NCBI GenBank assembly: GCA_022579005.1
Contig: MU401500.1
Location: forward strand, 104,253-168,252
From: Poronia punctata
Lineage: Eukaryota > Ascomycota > Sordariomycetes > Xylariales > Xylariaceae
Direction of reading: 5' to 3'
Length of the DNA: 64,000 nt
Shown: positions 23,429 to 35,574 of the stretch, piece after piece
Numbering within the stretch: the first letter of the stretch is position 1
Layout: every line of letters starts with the position of its first letter
The notes under the pieces: generated by a model
What the model was told of the DNA's origin: nothing
Seen by the model: the letters and a program-made list of their open reading frames with translations, nothing else
Databases searched by the model: none
Made by a program: the position numbers and the translations under genes

Positions 23429-25243
23429 ATGCCAGGTAAAGCGGAAGGACTGGTCCTTACAGTGGACCCAAACGTTATCCACAAGGTCGACACGAACAAC
23501 CCTCAGAATCTCTTCAGCATGTGGACTGGTATGTCCCGGTCACCTATACCTGGTTGCTGCTATCGAACCGCGACTAACTATCGGTGCCCAGTCTTTTCAA
23601 GATGTGCCGAGTCGGTGGAACAAGGCCGAAGGTTAGAGAATCTCAGTTGGCGACTATGGACTAGGGAAGCTCTATGTTGCGAGGCGGCGTGCAAAACAAA
23701 GACACAGGCGGCAGTCTCCAGAACAACGATACCGCCACAAGACATTCCTGACAAGCAGCAAATACCTGACGTACCTCAATTATCTGGCAGTGTCGATTCC
23801 GTCGCCGATGAAGAAGCCATCGAGCTTAGCACCGATTCCGAGCCCGTAGAGATTATGCGGCCGCATATCGTACGACAGGACTCGAGTGTAAGTAGTCGAA
23901 GCAGGGGACGAGACCGCCATATAACTTCTGATCACCTAGAAAAGATGGTGGTTTCCATTATCAAGGAGAAGGAGCCGAATCTGTCGCCTCTGCCTCGCAT
24001 GGCTCCTTCCACCGAGGGACTGAGCGGGAATTGTCTGCAGACGAATAAAGACATGCACGAGTCGCCTGTTGCACTTGCTAATCAAACAAGCGCAACCTCC
24101 CCGCATATGAGCTCGCAGACCACTTTATGCAATCGAGAGCCGACTATGCCGACCGAATCACCCGTCACTCAAGTCGTACGAGGGTTTTCGCCATCCCAAT
24201 TTCCCTCTCCCAAAATCTGCCTCGAGCCAAAGTCCCTGCAAGCCGATGCCATCCCTGAACCACACTCGTCCCCCGCTCCTAAACCAGTGCAGTTGAAGAA
24301 ACAGCCCAAGTTTGCGCTAGGCGGTTCCTCCGGCGACGAGTCTTCGCTAAGCCCCGAGACCCGTCAACCCATTATTCAGCCGAAGAAGAACAAGATGTTC
24401 CAAATTGGGGAATCATCGGCATCTACCGAAGGCCATAGTCCCTCATTGAAGAGCGCCCTGCACTCGGGTAAGCCCAATTCTCTGTTGGGCGCCCACAAGA
24501 AGCAGACATCATTTAGCAATCAAGTCACGATGCGAATGATATCTACTCCTAGCGAGCAGTCTGGCAGCTTCGACGAGAGCGCCATCGAGGAGGACGAAGA
24601 TTCGGAGTGGGAAGATTCAATCGAAGAGAGCGGCAAATCGAGCATTGACGAGAAACTTGATTTCAAACGGGTGGACTCGAGGGCAAACCTAACGTCACGG
24701 AGTTCCTTGCTCAGCCTCATGATCGAAAATGAGGATCGCGGAAGAGGATTGAGCAACTACGCTTCGCATTCCACACCGGCCATTGCTCAACGCGCTCGAC
24801 AGCTACAGAACGCCCCTCTTGGCGCGGCCTCGCCGAACGATTCAGATGACAACGGCCTGGAAATGAGAAGAGGGCAGCGTCGCAACCCCACCGGCCTAAA
24901 CCCGATCAACGAGATTCCCAGGTCGACGGCCCAGCCTATTACCTCGAGACCTCCCGTTCGCTACCAACAAGCGGCTTTGTCACCTAGAACCACAAGGCGC
25001 AATATGCTGGCTACCGAGCTCACGGAGTCCCTGCGAAGAAATCTTCTGTGGGAACGATCGCAGAAGACGTCAACGGCGAATGCGGTGCTTAAGCGGCGGC
25101 ATACCTCACACGACATTGCCAATCTTAAGCAGTATCCCGAGAGACCGCCTTTCATGGCGAAGACAAAAGACGAGGCGAATTCTAGCAGTTGGAATCAATA
25201 CTTGCGAGAAGACAATGGTGGCTATCACGCTCAAGGATGGTAA
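23429..25243 (+). CDS. AreA GATA-like domain / DUF3295 family protein (2 exons)
   Basis: CDS is join(23429..23528, 23592..25243), predicted 583 aa. The ATG gives MPGKAEGLVLTVDP, a start typical of the family. A 63-bp intron (gtatgt, branch gactaac, cag) lies inside the AreA GATA-like (DUF1752, PF08550) motif; splicing it restores MWTVFSRCAESVEQG followed by RRLENLSWRLW at residues 31-56. The rest is long, polar and Ser/Pro-rich with an acidic patch (EEDEDSEWED), and ends in the conserved DUF3295 block RRNMLATELTESLRRNLLWE, TANAVLKRRHTSHD and the terminal YHAQGW. The GATA-like motif is shared with nitrogen and TOR-linked regulators such as AreA and yeast Mks1, but the protein has no zinc finger, so it is probably not a DNA-binding GATA factor. 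A regulatory role in nutrient signalling is inference. It stands alone between two gene-free regions. Confidence 0.9.
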   Translation: MPGKAEGLVLTVDPNVIHKVDTNNPQNLFSMWTGMSRSPIPGCCYRTATNYRCPVFSRCAESVEQGRRLENLSWRLWTREALCCEAACKTKTQAAVSRTTIPPQDIPDKQQIPDVPQLSGSVDSVADEEAIELSTDSEPVEIMRPHIVRQDSSVSSRSRGRDRHITSDHLEKMVVSIIKEKEPNLSPLPRMAPSTEGLSGNCLQTNKDMHESPVALANQTSATSPHMSSQTTLCNREPTMPTESPVTQVVRGFSPSQFPSPKICLEPKSLQADAIPEPHSSPAPKPVQLKKQPKFALGGSSGDESSLSPETRQPIIQPKKNKMFQIGESSASTEGHSPSLKSALHSGKPNSLLGAHKKQTSFSNQVTMRMISTPSEQSGSFDESAIEEDEDSEWEDSIEESGKSSIDEKLDFKRVDSRANLTSRSSLLSLMIENEDRGRGLSNYASHSTPAIAQRARQLQNAPLGAASPNDSDDNGLEMRRGQRRNPTGLNPINEIPRSTAQPITSRPPVRYQQAALSPRTTRRNMLATELTESLRRNLLWERSQKTSTANAVLKRRHTSHDIANLKQYPERPPFMAKTKDEANSSSWNQYLREDNGGYHAQGW

Positions 25244-26700
25244 AAAGCACATGACTTGGGAATTCATGGTGCGGGCTTTCTTTAAAAAAAAGGAAAAGGG
25301 GGCGAGAACAAAATCGATCGACGCAGCACACCCCGTCATCACGATAGGCTGACTGCTCTGTACACGTTTCATCCCCTCATTTGCATGGCGAAGGGCACTT
25401 TGCGTTTTCATAATACCAACGGGATGCATCCGGTCGGCGTTATATCAAACATTGCTTTATAGTTTCAGTGGCACGAGCCTTTCATTTTACGTTTTATTGC
25501 CGAGAAGGCTATTATGGAGGAACCGTACTTGATGGAGCACTGCTGGTCTGTCACTGGTGGATGACGGAGCCATGGTCATGACGGGCTTGTCTGCATCTTT
25601 TCTGTTCAACATTTCCCCAGCACTGGTTGGCGTTGTTCCGATGATACCATGGGTTTGCATTTTGGGTTTCCCCGTATAGGGGATCGTCGGTTTGTCCCTT
25701 CGAGCTGCCGGCGAGTAGCTCGAATAGGGAAGCTTGAAGGGTAAAGGGTCGGTAATGTACTCTAGTAAGAAAGCGAAGAGGGCAACCTACAGCAAGGCAG
25801 CTTGGTGTCAAAAAGGGGAAAAGGCCAACTTACTTTGTCGGCCTTCCAGGTCGGAAGCGAAAAAAAGGCCATGTGCCATGATTCCAAAACATTCGAGGTT
25901 TTTTGTGGACTACAAAATAAATCTAGTCGATCCAGTCACTTCCTCTCTCTTGCAAAACATGCTGTGACATGCCAAGCTACAGGCTGGTTACTATACGCTC
26001 ACTAACCAATTCATGGTACGTTCTACATATTTTGTTTGAATTAGTAGACAAGCAACGTCTCTACAACCGGCAGTGAATTATAGGCATGACGGCGGGCTCC
26101 GCGGAGCTTAGGTACTTGGATCTCTTTTGGCATGGTTTGGCATCTACCTATTAGGTATCTTAGGCTAGCTGTCGCCCACCTGCACCGACCGGTCTACTCC
26201 GATAGCGTCATTGCTATTTACCTACTCGATTTAGACAAGCCTTCAGGATTCTCTACAGCGCCATTACAGCTCCACAGGGAAGGGTGATGATAAGGCATTA
26301 CCTTTTATAATTGAAGTGGAAAGAACGGTTGAACATGGCGTAGGTAATAAACCCCACTCTATTTCTGATGGGATGTTGTCATAGTTTTTTCTAGGGCTAT
26401 AAATTTCTGCTGCTTCAAGTTTCTTTGTAGGTTATCGAGGTAGGTTACGTGCTACACAGTTAGATACTTACGGTAGGAATGTCTCTTCTACTACTTATCT
26501 GTCTCGGGGCTGCTATCTAGATATGTAAGTAGGTAAGTAATTATTTATTATTATTATCTTACTGCAGAATAAATTAGCACGCGGACACACAACATTTCTT
26601 GTGGGATACACAAAATTCTAAACGAGCAATGGATCATCCGGTCATACACGAAAAATATATATAGCAAGACCGGCTAAAACTTTGGACATGCGCCGGGACC

Positions 26701-26729
26701 AGCAGCTAAAGGTAGGTACCTTAGCTGCT
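26701..26729. repeat. Near-perfect palindrome
   Basis: AGCAGCTAAAGGTA is followed after one base by GTACCTTAGCTGCT. The arms are complementary over 13 pairs with one bulged A. It sits among TAGGTA-type repeats in non-coding DNA. Confidence 0.6.
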
Positions 26730-27108
26730 ATCAGAGTTGCGTAACAGTTGTCTTTTTGAGGGTGAGATGTTTGTTATGTATGTATTTGTCCAAGCAAGCA
26801 AGCAAGCAGGCAGGCAAGCTTAAACTTCCAGCTTTTAAAACTAGTAGTAGGTTAGGTTAGGTAGCTTAGGCGGGGTCAGTATATAAGTAATTATAAAAAA
26901 ACATGTGAACAAGAAACAAGAAACAATATCAATAACAACATTTAAAAGCTTCAGTAGGTATGTAGTTTCTAGCCCGTCATATTATATGGGTATCTTATAT
27001 TGAACCTTTTTCTGGGCCTATCTAGTCTAGACTAACCTAATGCAATGACCCAACGCCCGAGTAACACAGTAGGGCTGGCTGGCTGGCTAGACGGTCGAAA
27101 ATGTGATG

Positions 27109-27170
27109 TGTGTGGTGTGTGGTGTGTGGTGTGTGGTGTGTGGTGTGTGGTGTGTGGTGTGTGGTGTGTA
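27109..27170. repeat. TGTGTGG minisatellite, about 8.8 copies
   Basis: Eight perfect copies of TGTGTGG are followed by a partial copy. The tract is G/T-only on this strand and lies in non-coding DNA. Confidence 0.9.
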
Positions 27171-28050
27171 TGCCACTATCGGTTTGGTCTTGGTAGCTAC
27201 CTACCTACCTACTTTAGCCATCCTTTTGGCTTGAATTGAAACAGGTGAAAGAAGGCCAGTGGGTGGGGTGGGTAGGTGAGGAATGATTAAAAAGGGCCAC
27301 AAAACATGCAGGGTTGTTTGCTTTATTAGGAGAGGGAAAAGCTAGATGTCACAAATAGCTTGCTTGCTTGCTTGCTTGGTCAAGTGAGGTAGACAGGTAG
27401 GTTGAATGAAAACAAACGCACGATGAGTTGTCCACCCCCCCCTCCCCTCCCCTCCTTTACAACCCCTCCTTCTTTTAGATTGTGTAAACTATCCCCTTGC
27501 CCCTCTTCCCTCTTTCTCTCTTTACTTGTTTACTTTTACTTATAGGTAGGTCACGAGACAGGTATTTATCTAGTTTATAAAAAAATTTCTCTTTTTTCTT
27601 TTAATAGTGACCAGTTTAATCAATTTCACTCACCGCTCCTTCTTCTTCTTCTTCTTCCCTTGCAGCTGGAACTTCCTTGATTGATTGATTATTTGGAGAT
27701 GGGAGTTGGAGTTGGGAGATTTCATTCTGGTGGGATTGATTACACAAAACCGGCCACTGACTTCAATACTTACTTACACGCTCTCACCGGTGTAGATTTA
27801 GGGGAGGGGGGTTTGCTGTGATTTGACTAAGTAGGTTAGGTAGGTAGGTAAAGTACAACAAGAGCAAGTGTTGGGTGAGTGAAAGTCTTTACCTGGCCAA
27901 TCTATCCCTTTACCGGTCGTGCTTTTTATGTGACGGTCTTTTCTGGTGTATGTGTATGTGTATGTGTATGTGTTTGTTTTTACCTACCCTTTTTTCTTCT
28001 TTTGGGGATACCTAGCTTGCCCTTCTAATCGACATCCGTTGTCTTGGTCA

Positions 28051-28095
28051 GGGCAGGGCAGGGCAGGGCAGGGCAGGGCAGGGCAGGGCAGGGCA
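28051..28095. repeat. (GGGCA)9 tandem repeat, G-quadruplex-capable
   Basis: Nine perfect GGGCA units give nine evenly spaced GGG runs with CA loops, matching the sequence rule for intramolecular G-quadruplexes. It continues into degenerate GGCA/GACA units up to about 28130. It lies in non-coding DNA. Confidence 0.9.
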
Positions 28096-28420
28096 GGCAA
28101 GACAGGCAGGCAAGACAGGCAGGCAGGCAAAAAAAAATGAATTTCTACAGAGGGGCAGGCATATATAGATATATTAAGCAGGTAGCGTCACATGTAACGA
28201 ACTCCGGTGTTGCGACGGTAGACCGAAGCCACTTATTTTGACATTATGTTGCTTGTTTGTTTGTTATTTATTCTTTTACCTTGCACCTTTGCCGGATAAA
28301 GCCAGACGGCAGGCAAGCAGGAAGGAAACCAACTAACTAGGTAACTTAGTAAGAAATGCACGTAGATCTGGAGAAAAGGGGACCAGATGGTGATCAGCTG
28401 GTCAATTTTGAGTCACAATG

Positions 28421-28444
28421 TTGATTGATTGATTGATTGATTGA
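28421..28444. repeat. (TTGA)6 microsatellite
   Basis: Six perfect TTGA units in non-coding DNA. Confidence 0.9.
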
Positions 28445-31388
28445 TATGCCCCGCGTTCTGTGGCGTTGACTTTAGCTAAGTAACTTGGGGGCGTTTTCCT
28501 GTCTATTTACATAGGTTAGGTTAGGTGCTTTAGGCGCTTATGCAAGTAAGCGCTAAACTTGATGGTATCTGACCGCATCAGCTACTTACCTAAGTACGTA
28601 TATGACATGTGCACCTTATATTACTGCTACTTCTATCATGGCGTCGCTTTGTAAATTGGCCATCTATTTACAAGATATGTCTCTAGGTTAGCGGGTTTAG
28701 AGGCAAGGTCTTGCACTGAGATTGAAGCTTTCAAGTGGCTAGATTGCTCTCCCCGGTATAATGCGCCGCAGTATTATTACCTGACTTCAGTGACGACATG
28801 GAGGTGGAAAAGCATTAGGTTAGATAATAGTAGTAACGTGTATTGGCGGTTTGTTACTTGAGCTGCTTGCCGTGTATTTTTGCCGTCAAGTCCCATCTAC
28901 GTCCGTTAGCAGAAAAATGACTCGATAAACACCGAAAAAGAATACATGTACCTACTGTTAGTTTTAGACCAGGAAACCATTGAATTAAATATTTAAATCC
29001 TTTTTCTTTTATTCATTAAACTAGACCAGAGCGTAATCCTCACTTCCTCCTCCTCCTCCCCCGCCTCTCTAGTTCTTTTAACACGGACTTTGAAGATTTT
29101 CTAGTGTTATGACATAGTCGGTCCTATTTCATGGGTTTGCGTGGAATCTCCGAAAACGAACAAAAAATACATTAAGACCGGGTTGTCCCCTTGTCCAATC
29201 AAAGCTATCAGGCAAGGATTAAGCTTTTTTTTTTTTGATTACGTGCGTTTGCAATTCCCTGCGCCGGCCCCATATGGTTCTAGAGACCTTCGAGAAGAAT
29301 TCCTCTTCTAGGAAATGTTACCCGCGCCCCTACTCGTACACACCACACACAGTATGGGGGTGATCGAGATGTGGCTTTTGTCTCTCTCTTTCTCTTACAC
29401 GTAAGCCACATATAATACATCCTGGATACTGGCACCAACTAATAACACTGGAACTAAAGGTTGTTTGAAACTATTCGGGATAAATCGGCTTGAGCACTCG
29501 GCTTCTCTCCGGTCAAGATGTCTGTATATAGGAATTAGCTTCGAGGGTTTATACTAGCGCTAGTTTCGGCTTTGTTATAAGTTGGGTAACCTCTGGTATT
29601 TTCTTCTTTTTTTTTGTGGCCGGGGGGAGTAGTTTCGAAATGGGACGGATTGTAGGCTACCTCTGAAGTGAGGAGGGAAGAAGAAGAAGAGGTCTGTGTT
29701 ACGAGATATGCCCACTTTATTCATGTCTGAAGAGTTTTTTAACGTTACAAGCAAGTGTGTGACTGACTTAGGTAGTTACCCAGGCTGCAGAGTAAGGTAA
29801 CAGCGTTGGTAAGGTGTTAAAAATGAAAATTACCTGTAATTTACGAAGCCAAGGGTTTGATATTATGACGTACATTGGAAAGAAGGGGGAATGAGGGAGG
29901 GAGGGAACCGAAACTCACTAGGCTAGGGAATATTTGCGGCTCCGCTCAGCAGTCCCATTGGGTCCGTCCGTTCCAGCAGTTCGGCTCTATAGGGAGGGAA
30001 CTATTATCGGCAAGCCTAGATCTTCTTTTCTGTACGACGGCTTCGGGGACCAGAAGCAAAAACTGTGGCGGAGCGGGCGATTTTTTTTTTCTTTATTTTC
30101 TTTCTTTCTTGCTAGTTTCGAGTTGGAACGGCACAATGCCTATCTTCTCTCAATGGCCCGGGTCCAGACCGAAGGGGGTTGAATTGAATGAGTCGTTTGC
30201 GTCATGGACTGGCTGGTTAAAAGGCGACAAAAGGACAAAGAACAGTTTTTGCGTTGCCATGTGGTAGGTATCTATCTATGTAGGTACCGGTAATACAGGG
30301 GTAAAAAGAGAAAACGTTTTCAGCAAATGAAGTCACATGTGAATAAATAGTATCTACCTTGATGATACATGCAGTGTTTTGCTGTTGAGATGATAATATG
30401 CAAGATATTATCAAGTCTATTGTGTTTTTGTCTTGACTATTTACCAGTATACACGACTCAGGTAGTGACAATAGGATTTTGTTATAAATGCGAGTTTGTA
30501 TATACTCGTACCGTAGATACCGTACCTACTCAGTCTAGTCTACAGGATACAACGTCTGTTTCTAGGCATTAATGCCCTATAACATCCCCCATCTTCCGCG
30601 TAATAATACCCGTAGAGCTTTCTTCCCCTGGCCCTGGCCCTGGCGGTGCGGATGAATGAATGTACTGGTATTGTGGGGAAGTTTTCAAGCGTGGGCGCAG
30701 CAGCTGCCCGCACGTAGGTTAATCCAAGCCGGCGCTTTACCGAGTACGCGTAAGCGCTACGAGTATACAAACCTTCAAAGTACACCCGTCTTCCCGGTCT
30801 AGCAACGAAGCTATCACGACCCGAAAGATCACTAAACGGCGCGCTAGAAAGTTTATCGGGAGAGGGAAGGAAGAAAAAACAATCCCGCATTCCCCGCACG
30901 AAGCAAAACCAACCGGCGGCAGCCACGTTTGTGAATAGCTTCGGCGCTTTTATGGCATGGGAAGCATGACTTCTTTCGGGGTGAGGTTGCGAAAAATAGC
31001 GTGTCTGGGAATATATTGTACCGCGTACGGTATGTATTTTCCGGGGGTAATACTTGATGCCGCCGGCTTTTGGACTTTGTTCCCGCATATGTGTGTGTAT
31101 CCAACCCCCCCGCAAGCGGCAAGCTTGGACTTTATTTTCTAGGTTATACCCGTTGTACGTGCGTATAATATCCTGCACATGGGAATATGCCGGGTAGAGA
31201 AGCTTAATAATGACGGCAGCAAGTGCGAAAATTGCATTCTGCCAGGTGATACTTGTACTTTATGTAAACTGGGCCTCCTTTTCATGTACTTACTGCCCAA
31301 GTTGTTCTTGTAGGTCAAGGTGTATCTCTGGCGGGCGAACGGGGAAACAAGAAAGGGGGAACGGAGTGACTATTCACAGTAATGTTCG

Positions 31389-31411
31389 TCATCTACTGCG
31401 ACAGTAGATGA
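31389..31411. repeat. Perfect 10-bp hairpin with triloop
   Basis: TCATCTACTG and CAGTAGATGA are exact reverse complements separated by CGA. It lies in non-coding DNA. There is no T-run after it and no adjacent gene that would suggest a terminator. Confidence 0.6.
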
Positions 31412-32720
31412 TCATACGACGAGGTTGGCGAGCACTCTCCGAGTTCGACAGCCAGCAGGATGCCTGACTCGGTTTCTCGTATGTTGCGAACTGCACATAG
31501 TACAGTTTTGTGTGGCTGGGTACAGCTTACGCGGCTGTGTTGCATTCTACGAAATATATAGATCAGGCAAGGTCATATCCGTGCCGGCCCGTTGTGGATG
31601 TCTGTGTCGGGGTGTATTGAATCGACCATGGATCGTCCGGGGTTATTATATAACCTGACGGATTTAAGGAATACGAACCGTTGTCCAAGTGTCAATACGC
31701 GTGATGCCATGACATCTTCAGATCTCGTGCCTAAATGAGAACGTGGTGGCGGGACCGAGCTGGGACTCGACAAGGCCATGCATGGTATTATGATATAATT
31801 AGACTAGGGGCTCCCAGAGTTTGGGCCCAGACGAGCATGAGAGTTGGAAGCTGCAGCTGAACGGCATGCGGCGATAGACAACATCGACCAGATCATGGCA
31901 TGTACGTTGGACTTGACGGTTTCGGGGGACTTTATGTAACCCTCTCGGCCGTTAACTGACGTCTATCGAGATTTCAGGACTTGATAATTGAAGCTTTCTG
32001 GCGATGGAAGATGTAAGAATTCGCCGTGTGACGTCGATATTATAGAAGTTTGAGAAAGTACCTATATTGGGGCTCCAGGCGAGGCTGGAAGTAGCTAGCC
32101 AACCCGCGTCCTTCATGCCTACATACATACTTCATGATGTGCTGTGTAGTTAATAAGTACCTAGCTATAGTAATCGCACTTGCAGATTTCAACACCTACC
32201 TAACCTAGCGTACAGTGAGTAAGCCGAGACCAGAGCACCGTTAACAAGATGTTCACGCTATTGTGCTCTGTTCGGCCATCTGGGGCCCCGCACGCCCATC
32301 TCGAATGTATAACTCAAGGTAACCTAGCTTAAATGCAAACTTGACAATCTTGCACCAGCCCGTCTCCGTACACCCGTATGAAATATTGCCTGCTGACGAC
32401 ACTATTAAATGCATGACATGGACATGATATATTCATATGCCGCTCTTAGCGAACCTAGATTTACATATAAATAGCTGCCCCGTCAACCGGATCCGCCGAG
32501 TCAAGTCCGGTTCCTACACGAGACTTTTGACAGAAACCATAGTAGAACGTTCTATGGCTATGATTAACATTACCAACTAACACCTAACCAAATCTCATAC
32601 AAAAGCTACAAGCCAGTCTCTTTTTCCAAGGTAGTTCCCAACTCCCATTCCCAGAACAGGGGACATTATCAACAACACTATTACTAACTACCGTCAGAGC
32701 GCGATAAACAGAAACAGAAA

Positions 32721-33242
32721 CTACCCGTTTCCAATCTGCTTCGCCTCCTCCTCCGCCTCCCGATCAATCTGAGAAACGACCCCATCGGGCAAAGCCTGAG
32801 CAAACTTGATCCAAGGACCATGGACCAGTCCGGCCGCGGCACCGGCCAGAGCGCCGAGCCCCGTGGTCGGGATAGAAGCTAAACCGCCGACGAGGGTACC
32901 GACGGCAGTTCCCAATCCCGTGGCGATACCGGCGCCGATGCCCGCTCCCGTCACGCCCCCCTGCAACCATCCGGACTCGAGTCGACGGGCTATCTTGAGG
33001 AGTTTCGCCGCCTTCTTATCCGCCTCGCGCGCTTTCGTCTCTAGTTCTTCGGATAATTCCGGGTTGCTCTCGGCTATCTCGCGCGCTTTCTCGTGTAGGT
33101 TTGTCGATTCTTGTTGCAGGCTTTTGGATTCTTCGATTTTTTGGGTTATTTCTTCGAGAAGCCTTTCTTTCGATGACTTCTTTTTCTCGGCGTCGGCGTT
33201 TTGATTGTTGTTGTCCTCTTTGGGAGCTTGGTCTGAGGCCAT
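32721..33242 (-). CDS. Small coiled-coil and glycine-zipper protein
   Basis: A single exon encodes 173 aa with an ATG start at 33242 and a TAG stop. Residues 1-23 are polar and Asn/Lys-rich. Residues 24-90 are highly charged with heptad-like spacing and should form a coiled coil. Residues 95-141 form a Gly/Ala-rich segment with repeated GxxxG spacing (GAGIGAGIATGLG, VGTLVGG), resembling a glycine zipper that may insert in or associate with a membrane. The tail is acidic. Small fungal hypothetical proteins with a similar layout exist, but I know no assigned function. There is no signal peptide. Coding is supported by an in-frame ATG, clear domain structure and GC-rich codons. It is isolated, with no gene within 7 kb upstream or downstream, and the RIP insertion begins 2.3 kb away. 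Confidence 0.75.
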   Translation of the reverse strand: MASDQAPKEDNNNQNADAEKKKSSKERLLEEITQKIEESKSLQQESTNLHEKAREIAESNPELSEELETKAREADKKAAKLLKIARRLESGWLQGGVTGAGIGAGIATGLGTAVGTLVGGLASIPTTGLGALAGAAAGLVHGPWIKFAQALPDGVVSQIDREAEEEAKQIGNG

Positions 33243-35574
33243 TGTGGTCTATTGGTTAGTCGGCTGTCCGGACTAACTAATCTTGGATCAAGAGCTTCTA
33301 ATGTGTAGCCCTGTTTTGCGTATAGCGGGATTCTTCGCTTCCGAGGATGTACGGCGAGGTGTCTATGTGCTAGTGATGTATACCTAATGGTCCGCTGCAG
33401 GTAAGTCTATTAACTTGATAGGTTACTAGGTATGAAGTATTCGTCTCAGAATGTACCTAGTATATGTAAAAGTCTATCTGTAAAATGGACAGTTGCTACT
33501 ATGTGAGTATTCTCTCGTCGTCATAATGGTTCGTTGTGGCTTCAAGTATTATGCCCGGAATTGAAAAAAAAAGGGGGGGGGGGGGGGGCGGAGCTCGACA
33601 TCCCTCACGGAGGTCAAGGTGGGGTTGGCCGTCGTCCGTGCCAGGGATATTCCAACTAAAGCTATGACGTCGTCAGCTTTTGCTATAGACAAAAACAAGC
33701 TGAACCAAGACCACCCATAACCATGGTATATCGTCGGTACGCAACATGCTTCCCTGTCAATGGCTGAGCTACTGGTACTTGTAATAGATATATGTGTACG
33801 TGCACGTATTGTGGCTAAACCCTTCCCCCGCTATTCCCTTTCTACGTGTATACCAGAGATATGGCCGAAGCAGAACTGAAGAATTGAAGGAGTCTCGCGT
33901 CGCATCGCATTGCACCCCTAAATCTGGATTCATGCGACGTCTCACACTAGGTCTAAACTACCGACTTGTGCATGCTGCACTATCTAACGACTACCTACTC
34001 GCAGTTCTCAACGACCCTCTAGGTTAGTCTAGTTGGTACCGAGGCCTTCAAATCAAGCATCTCACTCGTATCGATCGTATCGTAACGGGTTCACGCATCC
34101 AAAGTAAAACGCAAGCCAAGTACAGACACGGTTTATAAGCCCAAACAACGGAAAAGGCAGGCGGAACCCACGCATACTATTTTTTGAACCCTTCAAGTAT
34201 CCGTGTGAGATGTTGATGCATCTCCAGGGTAAATTGAGCCGCCCACCTATCTAGAATCTTGATGCACCGATTCATCATCAACAGGCGGGGGGTGCAGGAA
34301 GGAAGAATAGCTGCAGTGATACCGTAGCATCGCGCTTTTTCGCTTAAGCAAGCCCAGCTCCGGGGAAGCTACATATGAAGGGGAAGAAAAAAAAAAACTG
34401 GGGTTCTGGGACGCCACGAAAAACTTGATTTTGGTCTCGTCTTACCATTGTCATTGTCTCGGTATGCCAACTAAAATAAGAAGGGTTATACCAAGGAAAA
34501 CGTAAATATTATTCAACTTAGACAACAAAATCATGGACGAACTAGAAACTTTTGCTATGGTGGTTCATGGGAAAAGATTAGATCGATCACGTTGGCAGGT
34601 TTCACCGATTATTAACTAACCTAGGTCGCTTACTCCTCTATAGCGAATATGCCCCTTTTAAACCAAGATCACAATAGTCCAGGTTCGTCTCTTGCCCCCA
34701 TATTACTTATTTATACCTACCTACCTACTGTGAGTGATGGCAGAATAAACCCCCAGTTAAGCAAGAAGAACAAGAATCGTCTTACAGATATGTGCTTTGA
34801 AAGTAAGACAAGACGGCTGCCGCTGGCCATATCTTCACGGTTCATCTTCTCAAGCAGCCAGTCTTGTTAAACCGATTCAAGGTCCAACAGGGGACAGTCC
34901 AAGCCAGTCCAAGCTCCAAACAGTTCCGGAACTCAAATGTAAACAAATTTTTTAATCTGCTTTCCTAGTCCCGATAACACCGTCGTCGGGCAGCAACGCT
35001 AGACACGAAATCTCCGAAATTGGAGAGCAAAAAGAAAAAGGGTTTATTTACTCATTTGTGTTAGTATCACGGTTACAAGGTCGACATGTCACTTTTAAAC
35101 GTCCTTTTCTTCTAAGAACCTAATCTAGGTTAACACGATGCGACGGAGAATCGGCCGCCCTCCCCCTCCCCCCCTGTTGCTGCCAATTTCGGTATTTTCG
35201 GCTCCCTATTATACAATAATACTTTGAGGCTTAGGCTTGTTCTCGTTGTTGGTACCATATGGAAAGTACTTCCGAGGATATGTAAAATAAATAAAAACAC
35301 CGAGTTGCGATACGTTTTTAATTCATTTAGATAGATACCCAACCCGACCTTATCATTAGCCTGGTACGGTCCCTTGCTCTTGATCTGACCCACCTGGCGT
35401 TCACCGGTCCCTTGAACTTTGAAGAGGGACCGGTGTTTAGTTTACAGCCGAAAACACGGAAAAGGAAGTAAAAAACACGTACGTATCATAGGTTAAAAGG
35501 ATGACTATTGCGGCCCAAAAAGGTACTTGGGTATTGATTTTCCCTTGGATGTTAGCAAAACAAACGCCGAGAAA
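33243..35574. other. Non-coding stretch between the small gene and the large RIP insertion
   Basis: About 2.3 kb with no supported gene. The first part should include the promoter of the minus-strand gene ending at 33242. A run of A followed by 16 G occupies 33564-33588. Other open frames here are short and have no domain. Confidence 0.5.

Larger units (their letters stand above)
25244..32720. other. Gene-free, microsatellite-rich stretch
   Basis: About 7.5 kb downstream of the DUF3295 gene with no supported gene. Visible content: AAGC/GCTT tetranucleotide tracts at about 26795-26820 and 27358-27380, a TGTGTGG minisatellite (27109-27170), a C-rich tract near 27433-27455, GGGCA repeats (28051-28095), (TTGA)6 (28421-28444), a palindrome (26701-26729), a hairpin (31389-31411) and several TTAGG-type short repeats. 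The open frame at 29875-30267 shows no domain and is probably chance. The first few hundred bases should contain the 3' UTR of the upstream gene. Confidence 0.55.

Noticed and set aside
27109..27170. Interstitial telomere repeat
   Set aside because: The unit is TGTGTGG, not TTAGGG, and the tract is a simple G/T minisatellite.
29875..30267. 130-codon frame in the middle gene-free stretch
   Set aside because: Non-ATG start, no recognisable domain, and a T-run-derived FFFLYFLSFLL segment; judged chance.
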